DNA from: an uncultured Oscillospiraceae bacterium
GTDB lineage: Bacteria; Bacillota; Clostridia; Oscillospirales; Acutalibacteraceae
NCBI GenBank assembly: GCA_959601025.1
Contig: CAUGOD010000004.1
Location: 1 to 64,000, forward strand
DNA length: 64,000 nt
Direction: 5' to 3'
The position numbers were made by a program, and so were the translations under genes. Positions 16,670-25,617 of the stretch are shown here, in pieces (position 1 is the first letter of the stretch; each line of letters begins with the position of its first letter). The notes under the pieces were generated by a model. The model made no database searches and was not told where the DNA came from. It saw only the letters and a program-made list of their open reading frames with translations.

Positions 16670-17198
16670 TGTTTCCACGGCTCTCCCCCCTCTCTCCGGT
16701 TTCGAAACCCGCGCCGTTCCGGCGAGCGCGCGCCCGATTCTGGAGGGCGACCACGCCCCGCACGGTAAACGCCGTGACGGCAAAGGTGATAATCGTGGTA
16801 AGAACGCAGACCGCCAGCAGCGGCAGCAAGCTGTCCCGGATCGCGTCGAAACGGGTCATGATCCCCACCCCCGCCGGAACGAAAAAAATCGCCATGTTTT
16901 CCATCAGGAACCCGGCCTTCTCCTTCAGGTGATGAGGACGAATCACTTTTGCCAGCAGCAGAAGGAACAGCAGTACCATGCTGACCACGCTGGCGGGGAA
17001 TGGAACCGGCAGCGCCGCCGCGATCCCCTCGCCCGCCAGGCAAACGCCGAGCACCACGCCGATCTGGCCGAGCACCTTCCAGCTTTTTTCCCCGGACGGA
17101 GCTTTTTCTCCTCCTTCGGCCGCCGCGGCCGGCTCGTCTGCTCCGGCCGGCGCGGGGAGGATTTTCGCAGTTGCGTCCAAACTGTCTTTTTTCCGCAA
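16662..17198 (-). CDS. lrgA: LrgA/CidA-family membrane protein
   Basis: About 178 residues. After a charged, Ala/Glu-rich N-terminal stretch of about 37 residues come four membrane helices with the LrgA landmarks LPVPFPASVVSMVLLFLLL and MENMAIFFVPAGVGIMTRF. The family forms holin-like or transporter complexes with LrgB. I propose the TTG at 17198, directly after the stop of the GNAT gene and with AGGAC upstream. No ATG lies between that stop and the first helix. The long soluble N-terminus is not typical for LrgA (about 110-145 residues). Confidence 0.85.
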   Translation of the reverse strand: MRKKDSLDATAKILPAPAGADEPAAAAEGGEKAPSGEKSWKVLGQIGVVLGVCLAGEGIAAALPVPFPASVVSMVLLFLLLLAKVIRPHHLKEKAGFLMENMAIFFVPAGVGIMTRFDAIRDSLLPLLAVCVLTTIITFAVTAFTVRGVVALQNRARARRNGAGFETGERGESRGNNA

Positions 17199-17199
17199 T

Positions 17200-17832
17200 T
17201 CAGGTCCTGCCCTTTCCTTTGTCCATCCCGCCGCACAGAACCGGCTCCGCCGGCTTCTCCCCCGCCCGCGGGAGTCTCTCCAGAAGGAGGAGAGTCTCCT
17301 CGCGGAGGAGAGCTTCCTCTGCGAGGAGGGCGTATTCATAGGTATCCTGCCAGAGCGGGCGGCCCTCGCGGTCGGTCTTAAACCAGATATTTTGGCGCAG
17401 GTGGCCCTCCCGCCGCATCCCCAGCCGCTCCAGCAGCCGCCAGGAGGCGGTGTTGTCCGGATTGCACCGGGCGACGATCCGCCGGATTCCCTGGTTCCGG
17501 AAGGCGTCCGCCATCAGGGCGCGGGCGCTTTCCTCCGCATAGCCCTGCCTCTGAAACCGGGAGGCAAACACAAAACCCAGCTCATACGTTTCGTATTCCC
17601 GCGGGGCGAAATACAGATTCCCGATCATCGGACCGCCGTCCCCCTTCAGGCAGACAGCGATAAAGCACTTGTCCCGCGCCCGCGCCGCCGCCTCCCGCCG
17701 GCACTCCTTTTCGGTGTAGGTCCCGTATGGTTCATACCGCACCACCGCATCATCCGACAGATAGCGGTAAAGATCAGGCCAGTCCTCCGACCGAAACGGG
17801 CGGAGAAGCAGCCGTTCCGTTTCCAGCCGCAT
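17200..17832 (-). CDS. GNAT-family N-acetyltransferase (RimJ/RimL type)
   Basis: A 210-residue acetyltransferase. It opens with LETERLLLRPFRSEDW, followed by IGNLYF, GFVFASRFQRQGYAEESARALM (the acetyl-CoA pyrophosphate loop) and NPDNTASWRLLERLGMRREGHLR, all typical of the RimJ/RimL subgroup. The C-terminal 30 residues after YEYALLAEE form a Leu/Glu-rich helix beyond the usual domain. The start at 17832 has GAGGGGGA upstream. It is the first gene of a compact GNAT-lrgA-lrgB unit. The substrate is not predictable. Confidence 0.88.
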   Translation of the reverse strand: MRLETERLLLRPFRSEDWPDLYRYLSDDAVVRYEPYGTYTEKECRREAAARARDKCFIAVCLKGDGGPMIGNLYFAPREYETYELGFVFASRFQRQGYAEESARALMADAFRNQGIRRIVARCNPDNTASWRLLERLGMRREGHLRQNIWFKTDREGRPLWQDTYEYALLAEEALLREETLLLLERLPRAGEKPAEPVLCGGMDKGKGRT

Positions 17833-17942
17833 TGCCGCGTCCCCCTCTTTTATCCCTGCTGCGCCTGTTATGCCTGTGCACAAGCGCGCCCAATACCGGC
17901 GCGCCCCTCTGCACCCATGGCGCTTTTACAGGTTTTGCAGGC

Positions 17943-18644
17943 TCACCGGTCGCCGTAGCCCATCAGCTGGAGAGCCTCGCGCGCCGCCTGCTGCTCGGCC
18001 TCCTTTTTACTGCGTCCCCGGCCCTTGCCGATCACATTGGAATTGAGATGAACCTCCACCCGAAAGGTCTTGTCGTGGTCCGGTCCGCTCTCACCCGTCA
18101 GGACATAATCCAACTGCTCCTCGGGATTCTGCTGGATGATCTCCTGAAGGGTGGTCTTGTAATCCTTGAAATGCAGCCGGCGGTGATTGGAAAGCTCCTT
18201 TTTCAAGAAGGGCAGCAGGAAATCCCGCGCCGCTTCCATCCCGCCGTCGAGATAGATCGCCGCCGTGACCGCCTCAAAGGCGTCCGCCAGAATGGAGGGG
18301 CGATCTGCTCCCCCGGTGCGGGCCTCTCCCCGACCGAGCAGGAGATACCGGCCAAGCTCCAGCTCCCGGGCATAAGAACACAGCGCCTTCTCGCATACCA
18401 GCGCGGCGCGGAGCTTGGTCAGCTCCCCCTCCGGCCCGTTCTCCTTATGGAACAGGTAGACCGCCGTCACCATCCCGAGCACCGAATCGCCCAAAAATTC
18501 CAGCCGCTCGTTGCTTTTATACGCCCCCGCCTTCCGCTCATTGGCAAAGGAGGAATGCGTCAGCGCGTTTTCCAGCAGACGGGGATTTTGAAAGGTATAT
18601 CCCAGAGCGTCCATCAGCGCCGCATAGTTTTCCGCCGTTTCCAT
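17943..18644 (-). CDS. rnc: Ribonuclease III
   Basis: A 233-residue enzyme that cuts double-stranded RNA in rRNA maturation. The RNase III signature NERLEFLGDSVLGMV lies near residues 43-57, the second acidic patch is LADAFEAVTAAIYLDGG, and a dsRNA-binding domain from about 155 ends in GRGRSKKEAEQQAAREAL. All catalytic Glu and Asp positions are present. It follows the ACP-like gene, as in the canonical plsX-acpP-rnc-smc order. Confidence 0.97.
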   Translation of the reverse strand: METAENYAALMDALGYTFQNPRLLENALTHSSFANERKAGAYKSNERLEFLGDSVLGMVTAVYLFHKENGPEGELTKLRAALVCEKALCSYARELELGRYLLLGRGEARTGGADRPSILADAFEAVTAAIYLDGGMEAARDFLLPFLKKELSNHRRLHFKDYKTTLQEIIQQNPEEQLDYVLTGESGPDHDKTFRVEVHLNSNVIGKGRGRSKKEAEQQAAREALQLMGYGDR

Positions 18645-18678
18645 GTTCGATCATCCTTTCGCCGTGTTTTCCCCGATT

Positions 18679-18730
18679 CCCTATGGAACCGGCGGGTTCC
18701 ATAGGGAACTGGCGGGTTCCAGTGGGAACC
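18679..18730. repeat. Perfect 12-bp palindrome plus tandem partial copies
   Basis: CCCTATGGAACC pairs perfectly with GGTTCCATAGGG around GGCG. It is followed at once by a second GGAACT-GGCG-GGTTCC hairpin and a third GGGAACC. Hence three to four copies of GGAACC/GGTTCC lie in 52 bp between the ACP-like gene and rnc. There is no T-run, so this is not a normal terminator. Confidence 0.75.
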
Positions 18731-18734
18731 CGCT

Positions 18735-19361
18735 TTACAGCCGATCCCCCACGCTGGCGACAACGTCCTCCACCGTGTCCCATCCGGCGACCTCAGTTTC
18801 CGGCAGCTCCACCCCGAAGTGCTCCTCCAGCAGCGCCGCCAGGGACGCGAGGTCGTCGCCGTCCATGTTCCAGTCGGCCAGCCGGTCGGTGATTTCGACA
18901 AATTCTTCCGTTTCCGCCATTCCCCGGTTCTCCTCGATATAGCGGCGGACAAAGTTCAGTACCATGCTTTCCGGCTCCTTTTCGACGGGCTTCAGCGTCC
19001 ATATCCAATAACGCGATGTAAACGCCCCGCCGCTGTAGTAATACATCCGCCCGTCCCGATAAAGATATCCATCATGACCGGGAGTCTCCTGATCCAACAT
19101 CACGCCGTCGATCTTCCCCAGCGCCTCCGCGTCGCAATAACGGGTAAAATACCGCAGCGGCTCGTCCGACATTTTGACGAACGGCTTTCCCGTCAGGGTC
19201 AGCTCCGTGCCCAGGCAGAGTCCATGCCAGCCGTTGACCGTTTTGGTCGTCAGCAGCAGGCCGCAAAGGAAAAAGGCCGCAGCCAGCAGGACGGCGACTG
19301 CCGCCGCGATCGTCGCCAGTCGGCGTCTACGCCGGCGGCGGAATTTCTCAGTATTCTCCAT
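18735..19361 (-). CDS. Membrane-anchored protein with an ACP-like C-terminal domain lacking the modified serine
   Basis: A 208-residue protein in the slot where acpP normally lies (plsX-acpP-rnc). A run of arginines, then one membrane helix (about 15-38), then an unknown middle region rich in Tyr and Trp (45-125). Residues 130-208 look like an acyl carrier protein: an FVEITDRL helix, LLEEHFGVELPETEV and WDTVEDVVASV align with the ACP helices II-III. The ACP Asp-Ser-Leu that carries phosphopantetheine aligns with Asp-Gly-Asp (MDGDDL, near 165-170), so acylation looks impossible. I infer a degenerate ACP used for binding or structure. Alignment was by eye. Confidence 0.6.
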   Translation of the reverse strand: MENTEKFRRRRRRRLATIAAAVAVLLAAAFFLCGLLLTTKTVNGWHGLCLGTELTLTGKPFVKMSDEPLRYFTRYCDAEALGKIDGVMLDQETPGHDGYLYRDGRMYYYSGGAFTSRYWIWTLKPVEKEPESMVLNFVRRYIEENRGMAETEEFVEITDRLADWNMDGDDLASLAALLEEHFGVELPETEVAGWDTVEDVVASVGDRL

Positions 19362-19493
19362 GCCGGTTTTCCTCCTTAAAAGGTCTTTTTTCTCATCATA
19401 CCTGTTGCAGAGGAACGGCGCAAGAACCTTCGGCGCGGATTGTCTCAGAAAAGCCTTATTTTTTTCATAAGACGTTCAAAAAGCAGCGTTTCT

Positions 19494-20528
19494 TTACCCT
19501 TCGGCGGGCGCTTCCGCCGCCTTTGCTTCCGCCTTTTCCGCCGGCTTGACAGCGGCGGCGATCTGCTCAATCACACCCTTGCGGGAAAACTCGGCCGCAA
19601 CCCGAATCGCGTTCTTTACTGCGGGGGCCTTGGCGTTGCCGTGGGTCTTGATAACCGGTTTTGTTACTCCGAGCAGAGGGGCGCCGCCGTATTCGGAGGT
19701 GTCCATTTTCTTTTTGAAGCCCCCCAGGTACGGCTTGACCAGCAGCGCGGCAATTTTCGTGCGCAGGTTGGTGAAGAAAATCCCTTTCAGGCTCTTCATG
19801 AACACGTCGGCCACCCCCTCCATCAGCTTGAGGATAACGTTGCCGGCGAAGCCGTCGGCCACCACCACGTCGGCGGCGTTGAAGGGGATGTCCCGCGCCT
19901 CGATGTTTCCGACAAAATTGAGTCCGCTCTCCTTCAGAAGGGCAAATGCCTCGTGCTGGAGCTCGCCGCCCTTGGTGTCCTCGGTGCCGACGTTGACCAG
20001 CCCCACCCGGGCGGGCTTGCCGTCCCCCAGGACGCTGGTCATGTAAATGCTCCCCATGTGGGCGAACTGGAGCAGCATTTCCGGCCGGCATTCCACGTTG
20101 GCGCCTGAGTCGATCAGCATGAAAGGACCGTTGTCCCCCGGCATCAACGGGGCGAGCGCGGCCCGGGATACCCCCTTGATCCGCTTGACCAGGAAGGTCG
20201 CCCCCATAATCAGCGCGCCGGTGCTTCCGGCGCTGACGAACGCGTCCCCCTCGCCGGCGGCAAGGCGGCGGAGCCCCTCGGCCATCGAGCAGTTTTTATG
20301 TTCCTTCAGGATGCTTTTTGGCTCGTCCTCCATGCGGATCACGTCCGGTGCGTCGAAAATGGTCATTCCCTCGAGGGAGACGCCGTTCTCCTGCGCGACG
20401 CGTCGTATCTCCGTCTCACGGCCGGTCAGCGCGATCTCCAGCTTATATTCCTGAGCAGCAAGAGCCGCTCCCTTGATGATTTCCAGCGGGGCGTTGTCCC
20501 CGCCGAACGCGTCCACGATCACACGCAT
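19494..20528 (-). CDS. plsX: Phosphate acyltransferase PlsX
   Basis: A 344-residue soluble enzyme that makes acyl-phosphate from acyl-ACP for phospholipid synthesis. It begins MRVIVDAFGGDNAPLEIIKGA, the PlsX signature, with SAGSTGALIMGATFLVKRIKG, DSGANVECRPEMLLQFAHMGS, NVGTEDTKGG and GFAGNVILKLMEG following. The C-terminus has an Ala/Glu/Lys-rich tail of about 20 residues that is not usual. The start at 20528 has AAAGGCAGG upstream. It lies between trmFO and the ACP-like gene. Confidence 0.97.
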   Translation of the reverse strand: MRVIVDAFGGDNAPLEIIKGAALAAQEYKLEIALTGRETEIRRVAQENGVSLEGMTIFDAPDVIRMEDEPKSILKEHKNCSMAEGLRRLAAGEGDAFVSAGSTGALIMGATFLVKRIKGVSRAALAPLMPGDNGPFMLIDSGANVECRPEMLLQFAHMGSIYMTSVLGDGKPARVGLVNVGTEDTKGGELQHEAFALLKESGLNFVGNIEARDIPFNAADVVVADGFAGNVILKLMEGVADVFMKSLKGIFFTNLRTKIAALLVKPYLGGFKKKMDTSEYGGAPLLGVTKPVIKTHGNAKAPAVKNAIRVAAEFSRKGVIEQIAAAVKPAEKAEAKAAEAPAEG

Positions 20529-20588
20529 GTTGTTTCCTGCCTTTCTGTCGCGGCGGAAGGCGTTCCGCATCCCGCCCGGTTTTTCTGT

Positions 20589-22019
20589 TTACGGCTGCCC
20601 CGCGCTCTTTCCCGCCGTACCGGGATAATGCGCGGCCCCACGCAGCGTGATTCCGGCGGCTTTGGCCGCGTTCGCCAGGCTTTCCAGCGCGCGGGCCGAC
20701 AGGGCGGCATACCGCTGCCGCTTGTCCCGGATCGGCTCCGCCAGCGGCGGGAGCACCCCGAAGTTCGCCCCCATCGGCTGGAAATCCCGGACCGACGGGT
20801 CGCTGACATATCCGGCGAGCGCACCGAGCATAGTGTCGGGCGGCAGAATCCACGCCCCCTTTCCCCGCAGGAAGCGGACGGCGTTGAGTCCCGCCAGCAG
20901 GCCGGAGGCCGCCGACTCCATATATCCCTCCACACCGGTCATCTGCCCGGCGAAGAAAAGCCCCGGCCGGGCGCGGAAGCCAAAGCCCGCGTCCAGCAGG
21001 CGGGGGGAATCCAGGAAGGTGTTGCGGTGCATCACCCCGTACCGGAGGAACTCCGCGTTTCTCAGAGCGGGGATCATCCCGAACACCCGCTTCTGCTCCC
21101 CGAACTTCAGGTTTGTCTGAAAGCCGACCAGATTGAACATCGTCCCCTGCGCGTTCTCCCGGCGGAGCTGCAGCACCGCCCAGGGACGATGGCCTGTCCG
21201 GGGATCGCGCAGGCCCACCGGCTTCATCGGGCCGAAGCGGATCGCGTCTTTTCCCCGCTTCGCCAGCACCTCGATCGGCATACAGCCCTCGTATACCCGG
21301 AGCGCGCTGTCCGCCGGCGCGTCAAAGGCGTGCAGCGGGGCGGTCTCGGCCGCGACCAGCGCGGCGTGGAACGCCTCGTATTCCTCTTTATTCAGCGGGC
21401 AGTTGAGGTAATCCCCCGTCGGCCCATCCGCCCCGGCGCTTTCGCCTTCGGCGGAAACGCCGCTGTCCCGTCCATAACGGGAAGCGGGGAAAGCGCTGTC
21501 CATGTCCACGCTGTCCGCCGCGACGATGGGCGCTGCCGCGTCGTAGAAGCTCAGCGCCCCGCCGCAAAGCGCCCGCAGGCGGTCCGCCAGCGGATCGGCG
21601 GTCAGCGGGCCGGTGGCAATCACCGCCGCGCCGGAATCCGGCAGATCGATCAGCTCCCGATGCTCCACCGTAATTCGGGGATGACGGAGAATCCGTTCCG
21701 TCACCATAGCGGAAAAACGGTCCCGGTCCACGGCGAGCGCGCCGCCCGCCGGCACCGCGCAGCCGTCGGCCGCCTCCATGCAGACCGATCCCAGCCGCCG
21801 CAGCTCCTCCTTCAGGAGTCCGGCGGCGCTGTCCAGGCGGGCGGCCTTCAGGGAGTTGGAGCAGACCAGCTCCGCGAAGCCATCGCCGTGATGGGCGGGG
21901 GTCCGCTTTTCCGGCTTCATCTCGACCAGCGTCACGTCGATCCCGGCGTTCGCAGCCGCCCAGGCCGCTTCGCAGCCGGCCAGCCCCGCGCCCGCGACCA
22001 GCAGTCGGTTATCGTTCAT
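20589..22019 (-). CDS. trmFO: Folate-dependent tRNA (uracil-54-C5)-methyltransferase TrmFO
   Basis: A 476-residue FAD- and methylenetetrahydrofolate-dependent enzyme forming ribothymidine 54 in tRNA. The N-terminal dinucleotide fold is VAGAGLAGCEAAWAAANAGIDVTLVEMKPEK. Later motifs typical of the family are CSNSLKA, TGPLT, PMKPVGLRDPRTG, FQTNLKFGEQKRVF and LFFAGQMTGVEGYMESAASGLLAG. It is slightly longer than the usual 435-460 because of an insert near residue 200 (AEGESAGADGPTG). The dprA-topA-trmFO order is standard in Firmicutes. Confidence 0.97.
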   Translation of the reverse strand: MNDNRLLVAGAGLAGCEAAWAAANAGIDVTLVEMKPEKRTPAHHGDGFAELVCSNSLKAARLDSAAGLLKEELRRLGSVCMEAADGCAVPAGGALAVDRDRFSAMVTERILRHPRITVEHRELIDLPDSGAAVIATGPLTADPLADRLRALCGGALSFYDAAAPIVAADSVDMDSAFPASRYGRDSGVSAEGESAGADGPTGDYLNCPLNKEEYEAFHAALVAAETAPLHAFDAPADSALRVYEGCMPIEVLAKRGKDAIRFGPMKPVGLRDPRTGHRPWAVLQLRRENAQGTMFNLVGFQTNLKFGEQKRVFGMIPALRNAEFLRYGVMHRNTFLDSPRLLDAGFGFRARPGLFFAGQMTGVEGYMESAASGLLAGLNAVRFLRGKGAWILPPDTMLGALAGYVSDPSVRDFQPMGANFGVLPPLAEPIRDKRQRYAALSARALESLANAAKAAGITLRGAAHYPGTAGKSAGQP

Positions 22020-22053
22020 AGAGGGACATCCTTTCCGGAAGTGGTTCCGGCCC

Positions 22054-24132
22054 TTACTTTTCGTCGGAGGTGTAGCCGCAGCCCTCCGTCAGGCAGAACA
22101 GGCCGCCGGCCTTGCCCTTTTTCTTGAACAGGTTTTTGCCGCACTGCGGGCACAGCTTTTTCGCCGGTTCATTCCAAGTGACGAAATCGCAGTTCGGATA
22201 ATTGGCGCAGCCATAAAAGACCCGGTTGTTCTTGGATTTCTTGGCGACGATCGCGCCGCCGCATTTCGGACAGATTCCACCGGTGTCCTTGATGATCTTC
22301 TTGGTATTCTTGCATTCGGGATAGCCCGGGCAGGCGAGAAACTTGCCGTACCGTCCGGATTTGACCACCATTTTCCGCCCGCAGAGCTCGCAGACCTCGT
22401 CGCTCTCTTCGTCCGGCACGGTGATCTTCTCACCAGACATAGTCTTTTCCGCGTTTTCCAGTGTCTGTGCAAACCCCTGGTAGAAGTGATCCAGCGTCTC
22501 CACCCAGTCGCTCTTGCCGGAATCCACGTCGTCCAGCTGATGCTCCATATTGGCGGTGAACTCCACATCCACCACCTCCGGGAACTGCTCCTTCATCAGG
22601 CGGGTGGTGATCTCCCCCAGCGGGGTAGGCTTCAGCGCCTTCCCCTCCCGCTCGACATACTCGCGGGCAAGGATGGTGGTGATGGTCGGCGCATAGGTAG
22701 ACGGACGGCCGATACCGTTTTCCTCCAGCGTTTTGATCAGGGTCGCTTCGGTGTAGCGGGGGGGCGGCTGGGTAAAGTGCTGGTTCCCCTTCAGCTCGCG
22801 GGGAATCAGCTCCTGTCCCTCGGCCAGCACGGGCAGAGGGCCGCCGGTTTCGTCGTCCTCGTCCTTTCCCTCCACATACAAGGTGGTGTAGCCGTCGAAC
22901 TTCACCGTGTAGCCGGAGGCCTTGAACAGGTAGTCCCCGGCGGCGATATCCATCTGACAGGTGTCATGGACGCAGTTGGCCATCAGGCTGGCCATGAAGC
23001 GATCCCAAATCAGCTTATACAGCTTATACTGGTCAGCGGTCAGGGAGTCCTTCACCTGTTCCGGCGTGAGGGCGGGCATCGAGGGCCGGATGGCTTCGTG
23101 CGCGTCCTGGGCCGAAGAGCGGGATTTGAACATCCGGGGCTTTTCGGGCAGGTACTTTTCCCCATAACGCTCCCGGATAAATGCAGCGCCGTCCCGGCGG
23201 GCGTCCTCCGAAATGCGCAGGGAATCGGTCCGCATATACGTAATCAAACCGACGGCGCCCATTTCGGGGATTTCCACACCCTCGTACAGCTCCTGCGCGG
23301 CCTTCATGGTCCGGCGGGCGGCGAAGCCCAGTTTCCGGCTTGCCTCCTGCTGCAGGGTGGAGGTGATGAAGGGCGGCGCGGGCGAAATCTGCCGGGTGCC
23401 TCGTTTGACCTTATCCACGATAAAGGAAGCCTGCCGCAGGGCGGCAAGAATCCGGTCGGCCTCCTCCTTGTTTTCAATCTTCAGCTTGCCCTTTTTAGTG
23501 CCGTGAAAACGGGCGGGAAAGCCCTTTCCCTTTTCGTCGGCGGCCAGCAGGGCGTCGATAGTCCAATATTCCTCGCTGACAAAGGCGCGGATTTCCTCCT
23601 CCCGGTCCACAATGATCCGCACGGCGGCGGACTGGACGCGGCCGGCAGAAAGGCCTTTACGGATTTTTTTCCAGAGGAAGGGGCTGAGCTTGTAGCCCAC
23701 GATCCGGTCCAGGATGCGGCGTGCCTGCTGCGCGTTCACCAGATTCATGTCCAGCGGGCGGGGATGCTCCATCCCCTGCGTCACGCCGGATTTGGTGATC
23801 TCATTGAAGGTCACGCGGTTGTTCTGCTCGGGATCGACCTTGAGCAGCTGCGCAAGGTGCCAGGAGATCGCCTCCCCCTCGCGGTCGGGGTCGGTCGCCA
23901 GGACGACGCCGTCGCTCTCAGCCGCGTCGGTCTTGAGCTGGCGAATCAGGGCGGTCTTGCCCGGGATATCCATATACCGCGGCTGGAAGCCATGCTCGAT
24001 ATCCACCCCAAGCAGGGTTTTGGGCAGGTCGCGGATATGCCCCATCGAGGCCACTACCTTGTAGCCCGGACCCAGGTATTTCTGAATTGTTTTCGCCTTG
24101 GCCGGCGACTCCACAATCACCAGTTTCGACAC
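22054..24132 (-). CDS. topA: DNA topoisomerase I
   Basis: A 692-residue type IA topoisomerase that relaxes negative supercoils. The Toprim domain starts LVIVESPAKAKTIQKYLG and contains ATDPDREGEAISWHL. The catalytic tyrosine is in GLITYMRTDSLRIS near residue 300. The C-terminus carries three cysteine ribbons (CELCGRKM...CPGYPEC, CPKCGG...CANYPNC, CPQCGKNL...CLTEGC). Length is normal for Firmicutes. It lies between dprA and trmFO. Confidence 0.98.
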   Translation of the reverse strand: MSKLVIVESPAKAKTIQKYLGPGYKVVASMGHIRDLPKTLLGVDIEHGFQPRYMDIPGKTALIRQLKTDAAESDGVVLATDPDREGEAISWHLAQLLKVDPEQNNRVTFNEITKSGVTQGMEHPRPLDMNLVNAQQARRILDRIVGYKLSPFLWKKIRKGLSAGRVQSAAVRIIVDREEEIRAFVSEEYWTIDALLAADEKGKGFPARFHGTKKGKLKIENKEEADRILAALRQASFIVDKVKRGTRQISPAPPFITSTLQQEASRKLGFAARRTMKAAQELYEGVEIPEMGAVGLITYMRTDSLRISEDARRDGAAFIRERYGEKYLPEKPRMFKSRSSAQDAHEAIRPSMPALTPEQVKDSLTADQYKLYKLIWDRFMASLMANCVHDTCQMDIAAGDYLFKASGYTVKFDGYTTLYVEGKDEDDETGGPLPVLAEGQELIPRELKGNQHFTQPPPRYTEATLIKTLEENGIGRPSTYAPTITTILAREYVEREGKALKPTPLGEITTRLMKEQFPEVVDVEFTANMEHQLDDVDSGKSDWVETLDHFYQGFAQTLENAEKTMSGEKITVPDEESDEVCELCGRKMVVKSGRYGKFLACPGYPECKNTKKIIKDTGGICPKCGGAIVAKKSKNNRVFYGCANYPNCDFVTWNEPAKKLCPQCGKNLFKKKGKAGGLFCLTEGCGYTSDEK

Positions 24133-24179
24133 TCGGCATCACCGTTCTTTCTCAGGTTGGATCGTTTATTGGAAACGGC

Positions 24180-25502
24180 TCAGCCCCGGACATACAGCTG
24201 GCCGGGAAGCCGGCGGGCGGCTCCCTGCATCTCCAGCTCGGTCAGGGCAATCAAGACGGCCGGAACAGGCAGGCCGCAGGCTTCCGCCAGCGGGCCGATC
24301 AGGCGCGGTTCTTCATCCAGCGTCTCCCACACCCGGCGGGCCTCCCCGGACACGGCGGACGGCGGAGACGACTGCTCCGGTTTTTCCGGTTTTTCCATGC
24401 GCTCTTCTTTTTCACTTTCCTGCGTTCCCAGCGTCTCCGGCCTGCTCCACGCTTTCCGCGCCCTTTCCGTGGGAGCGGGTTTCGGCGCTTGAACCGGAGA
24501 GAGCGGCTCCCGCCCGGCAAAGAGGGTGCGGAACGCGGGATGCTCCCGGATGGAGGCCGCCGCTTCCCGGTCTAGTATATCGGGAAAGCGCGGCAGGTAT
24601 TCCTCGATAATTTCCTCCGGACGGTCCGCCAGCCGCGCACCCTGTTTAATCAGGGCGTCGGTGCCGACGCTCCGCCCGGTCACGATATTCCCCGCGACGG
24701 CGAACACGTCCCGGCCCTGATCCCTCGCATGGCGGGCGATCATCAGCGAGCCGCTTTTCTCCCCCGCCTCAATCACACAGACGCCGAGGGACAGTCCGCT
24801 CACGATCCGGTTGCACATGAGGAAATCGTCATGAGTAAGCCGTCTTCCAGGCTCGTCCGGCGGATATTCGGAGAGCAGCGTCCCGCCGGCGGCGAGGATA
24901 TCTTCCCGCAGCTCCCGGTTCTGGGAGGGATACTGAGCGTCAAAGCCGGCCGCCTGCACCGAAACGGTCAGGCCGCCGACCTCCAGCGCCGCGCGATGGG
25001 CGGCCGCTTCGACGCCGACCGCGCCGCCGGCGACCACCGCGGCCCCGCCGAGGGCAAGTCCGCCCGCAATCAGCCAGGCTGCCTGCCGACCGTAATCACT
25101 GATTTTTCGGGTGCCGGCCACCGCGAGCGGCGGCGTCAGCTCCCAGTCGGGCAGCTCGCCCATGCCGTACAGCGCCAACGGCAGGCCGGGAATTCCCCGC
25201 AAAAGAGAGGGATACCGTGCGTCTTCCGGCGTAAGCAGCCAGACGCCCCGCTCTTTCATCTGCCGGAGCAGCGCCTCCGCCCGGTCAAGGGAGGGATCGG
25301 CCAGACGCTTTCGTTCGGTCTCGGAAAGTCCAAACCAATCCAACCCCTTGCCGTCCTCCGTCTTCAGGTCGGCGGTCCGGCCGAGGGACGCGGCTTTCCA
25401 AAGCACGGAGGGATGGCCGAACGCCCGCAGCAGGCCGTCCGATTTCGGACTGCCGGGCCCGATCGCTCCCTGCATCCACAGCCAGTACAGCCGCGCATCC
25501 AT
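24180..25502 (-). CDS. dprA: DNA processing protein DprA
   Basis: About 440 residues. The Rossmann-like DprA core holds GTRKISDYGRQAAW, GGAVGVEAAAHRAAL, FLMCNRIVSGLSLGVCVIEAGEKSGSL and a late GTDALIKQGARL. The protein loads RecA onto incoming single strands during natural transformation. A low-complexity Glu/Pro/Ser linker (about 350-395) precedes a C-terminal winged-helix domain (WETLDEEPRLIGPLAEACG...). The start at 25502 has AAGGAGGGAAGG upstream. The first gene of the dprA-topA-trmFO run. Confidence 0.95.
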   Translation of the reverse strand: MDARLYWLWMQGAIGPGSPKSDGLLRAFGHPSVLWKAASLGRTADLKTEDGKGLDWFGLSETERKRLADPSLDRAEALLRQMKERGVWLLTPEDARYPSLLRGIPGLPLALYGMGELPDWELTPPLAVAGTRKISDYGRQAAWLIAGGLALGGAAVVAGGAVGVEAAAHRAALEVGGLTVSVQAAGFDAQYPSQNRELREDILAAGGTLLSEYPPDEPGRRLTHDDFLMCNRIVSGLSLGVCVIEAGEKSGSLMIARHARDQGRDVFAVAGNIVTGRSVGTDALIKQGARLADRPEEIIEEYLPRFPDILDREAAASIREHPAFRTLFAGREPLSPVQAPKPAPTERARKAWSRPETLGTQESEKEERMEKPEKPEQSSPPSAVSGEARRVWETLDEEPRLIGPLAEACGLPVPAVLIALTELEMQGAARRLPGQLYVRG

Positions 25503-25617
25503 CCGCCTTCCCTCCTTTTCTTTTCGTCCGGACAGTTCCAGGTGTTCAGCTGGCAAGAAGTCGGCTGAACACCTTCTTCTTGCAGCTTCGCATCAGCCTT
25601 TCGCCATGCTTCCCGTT

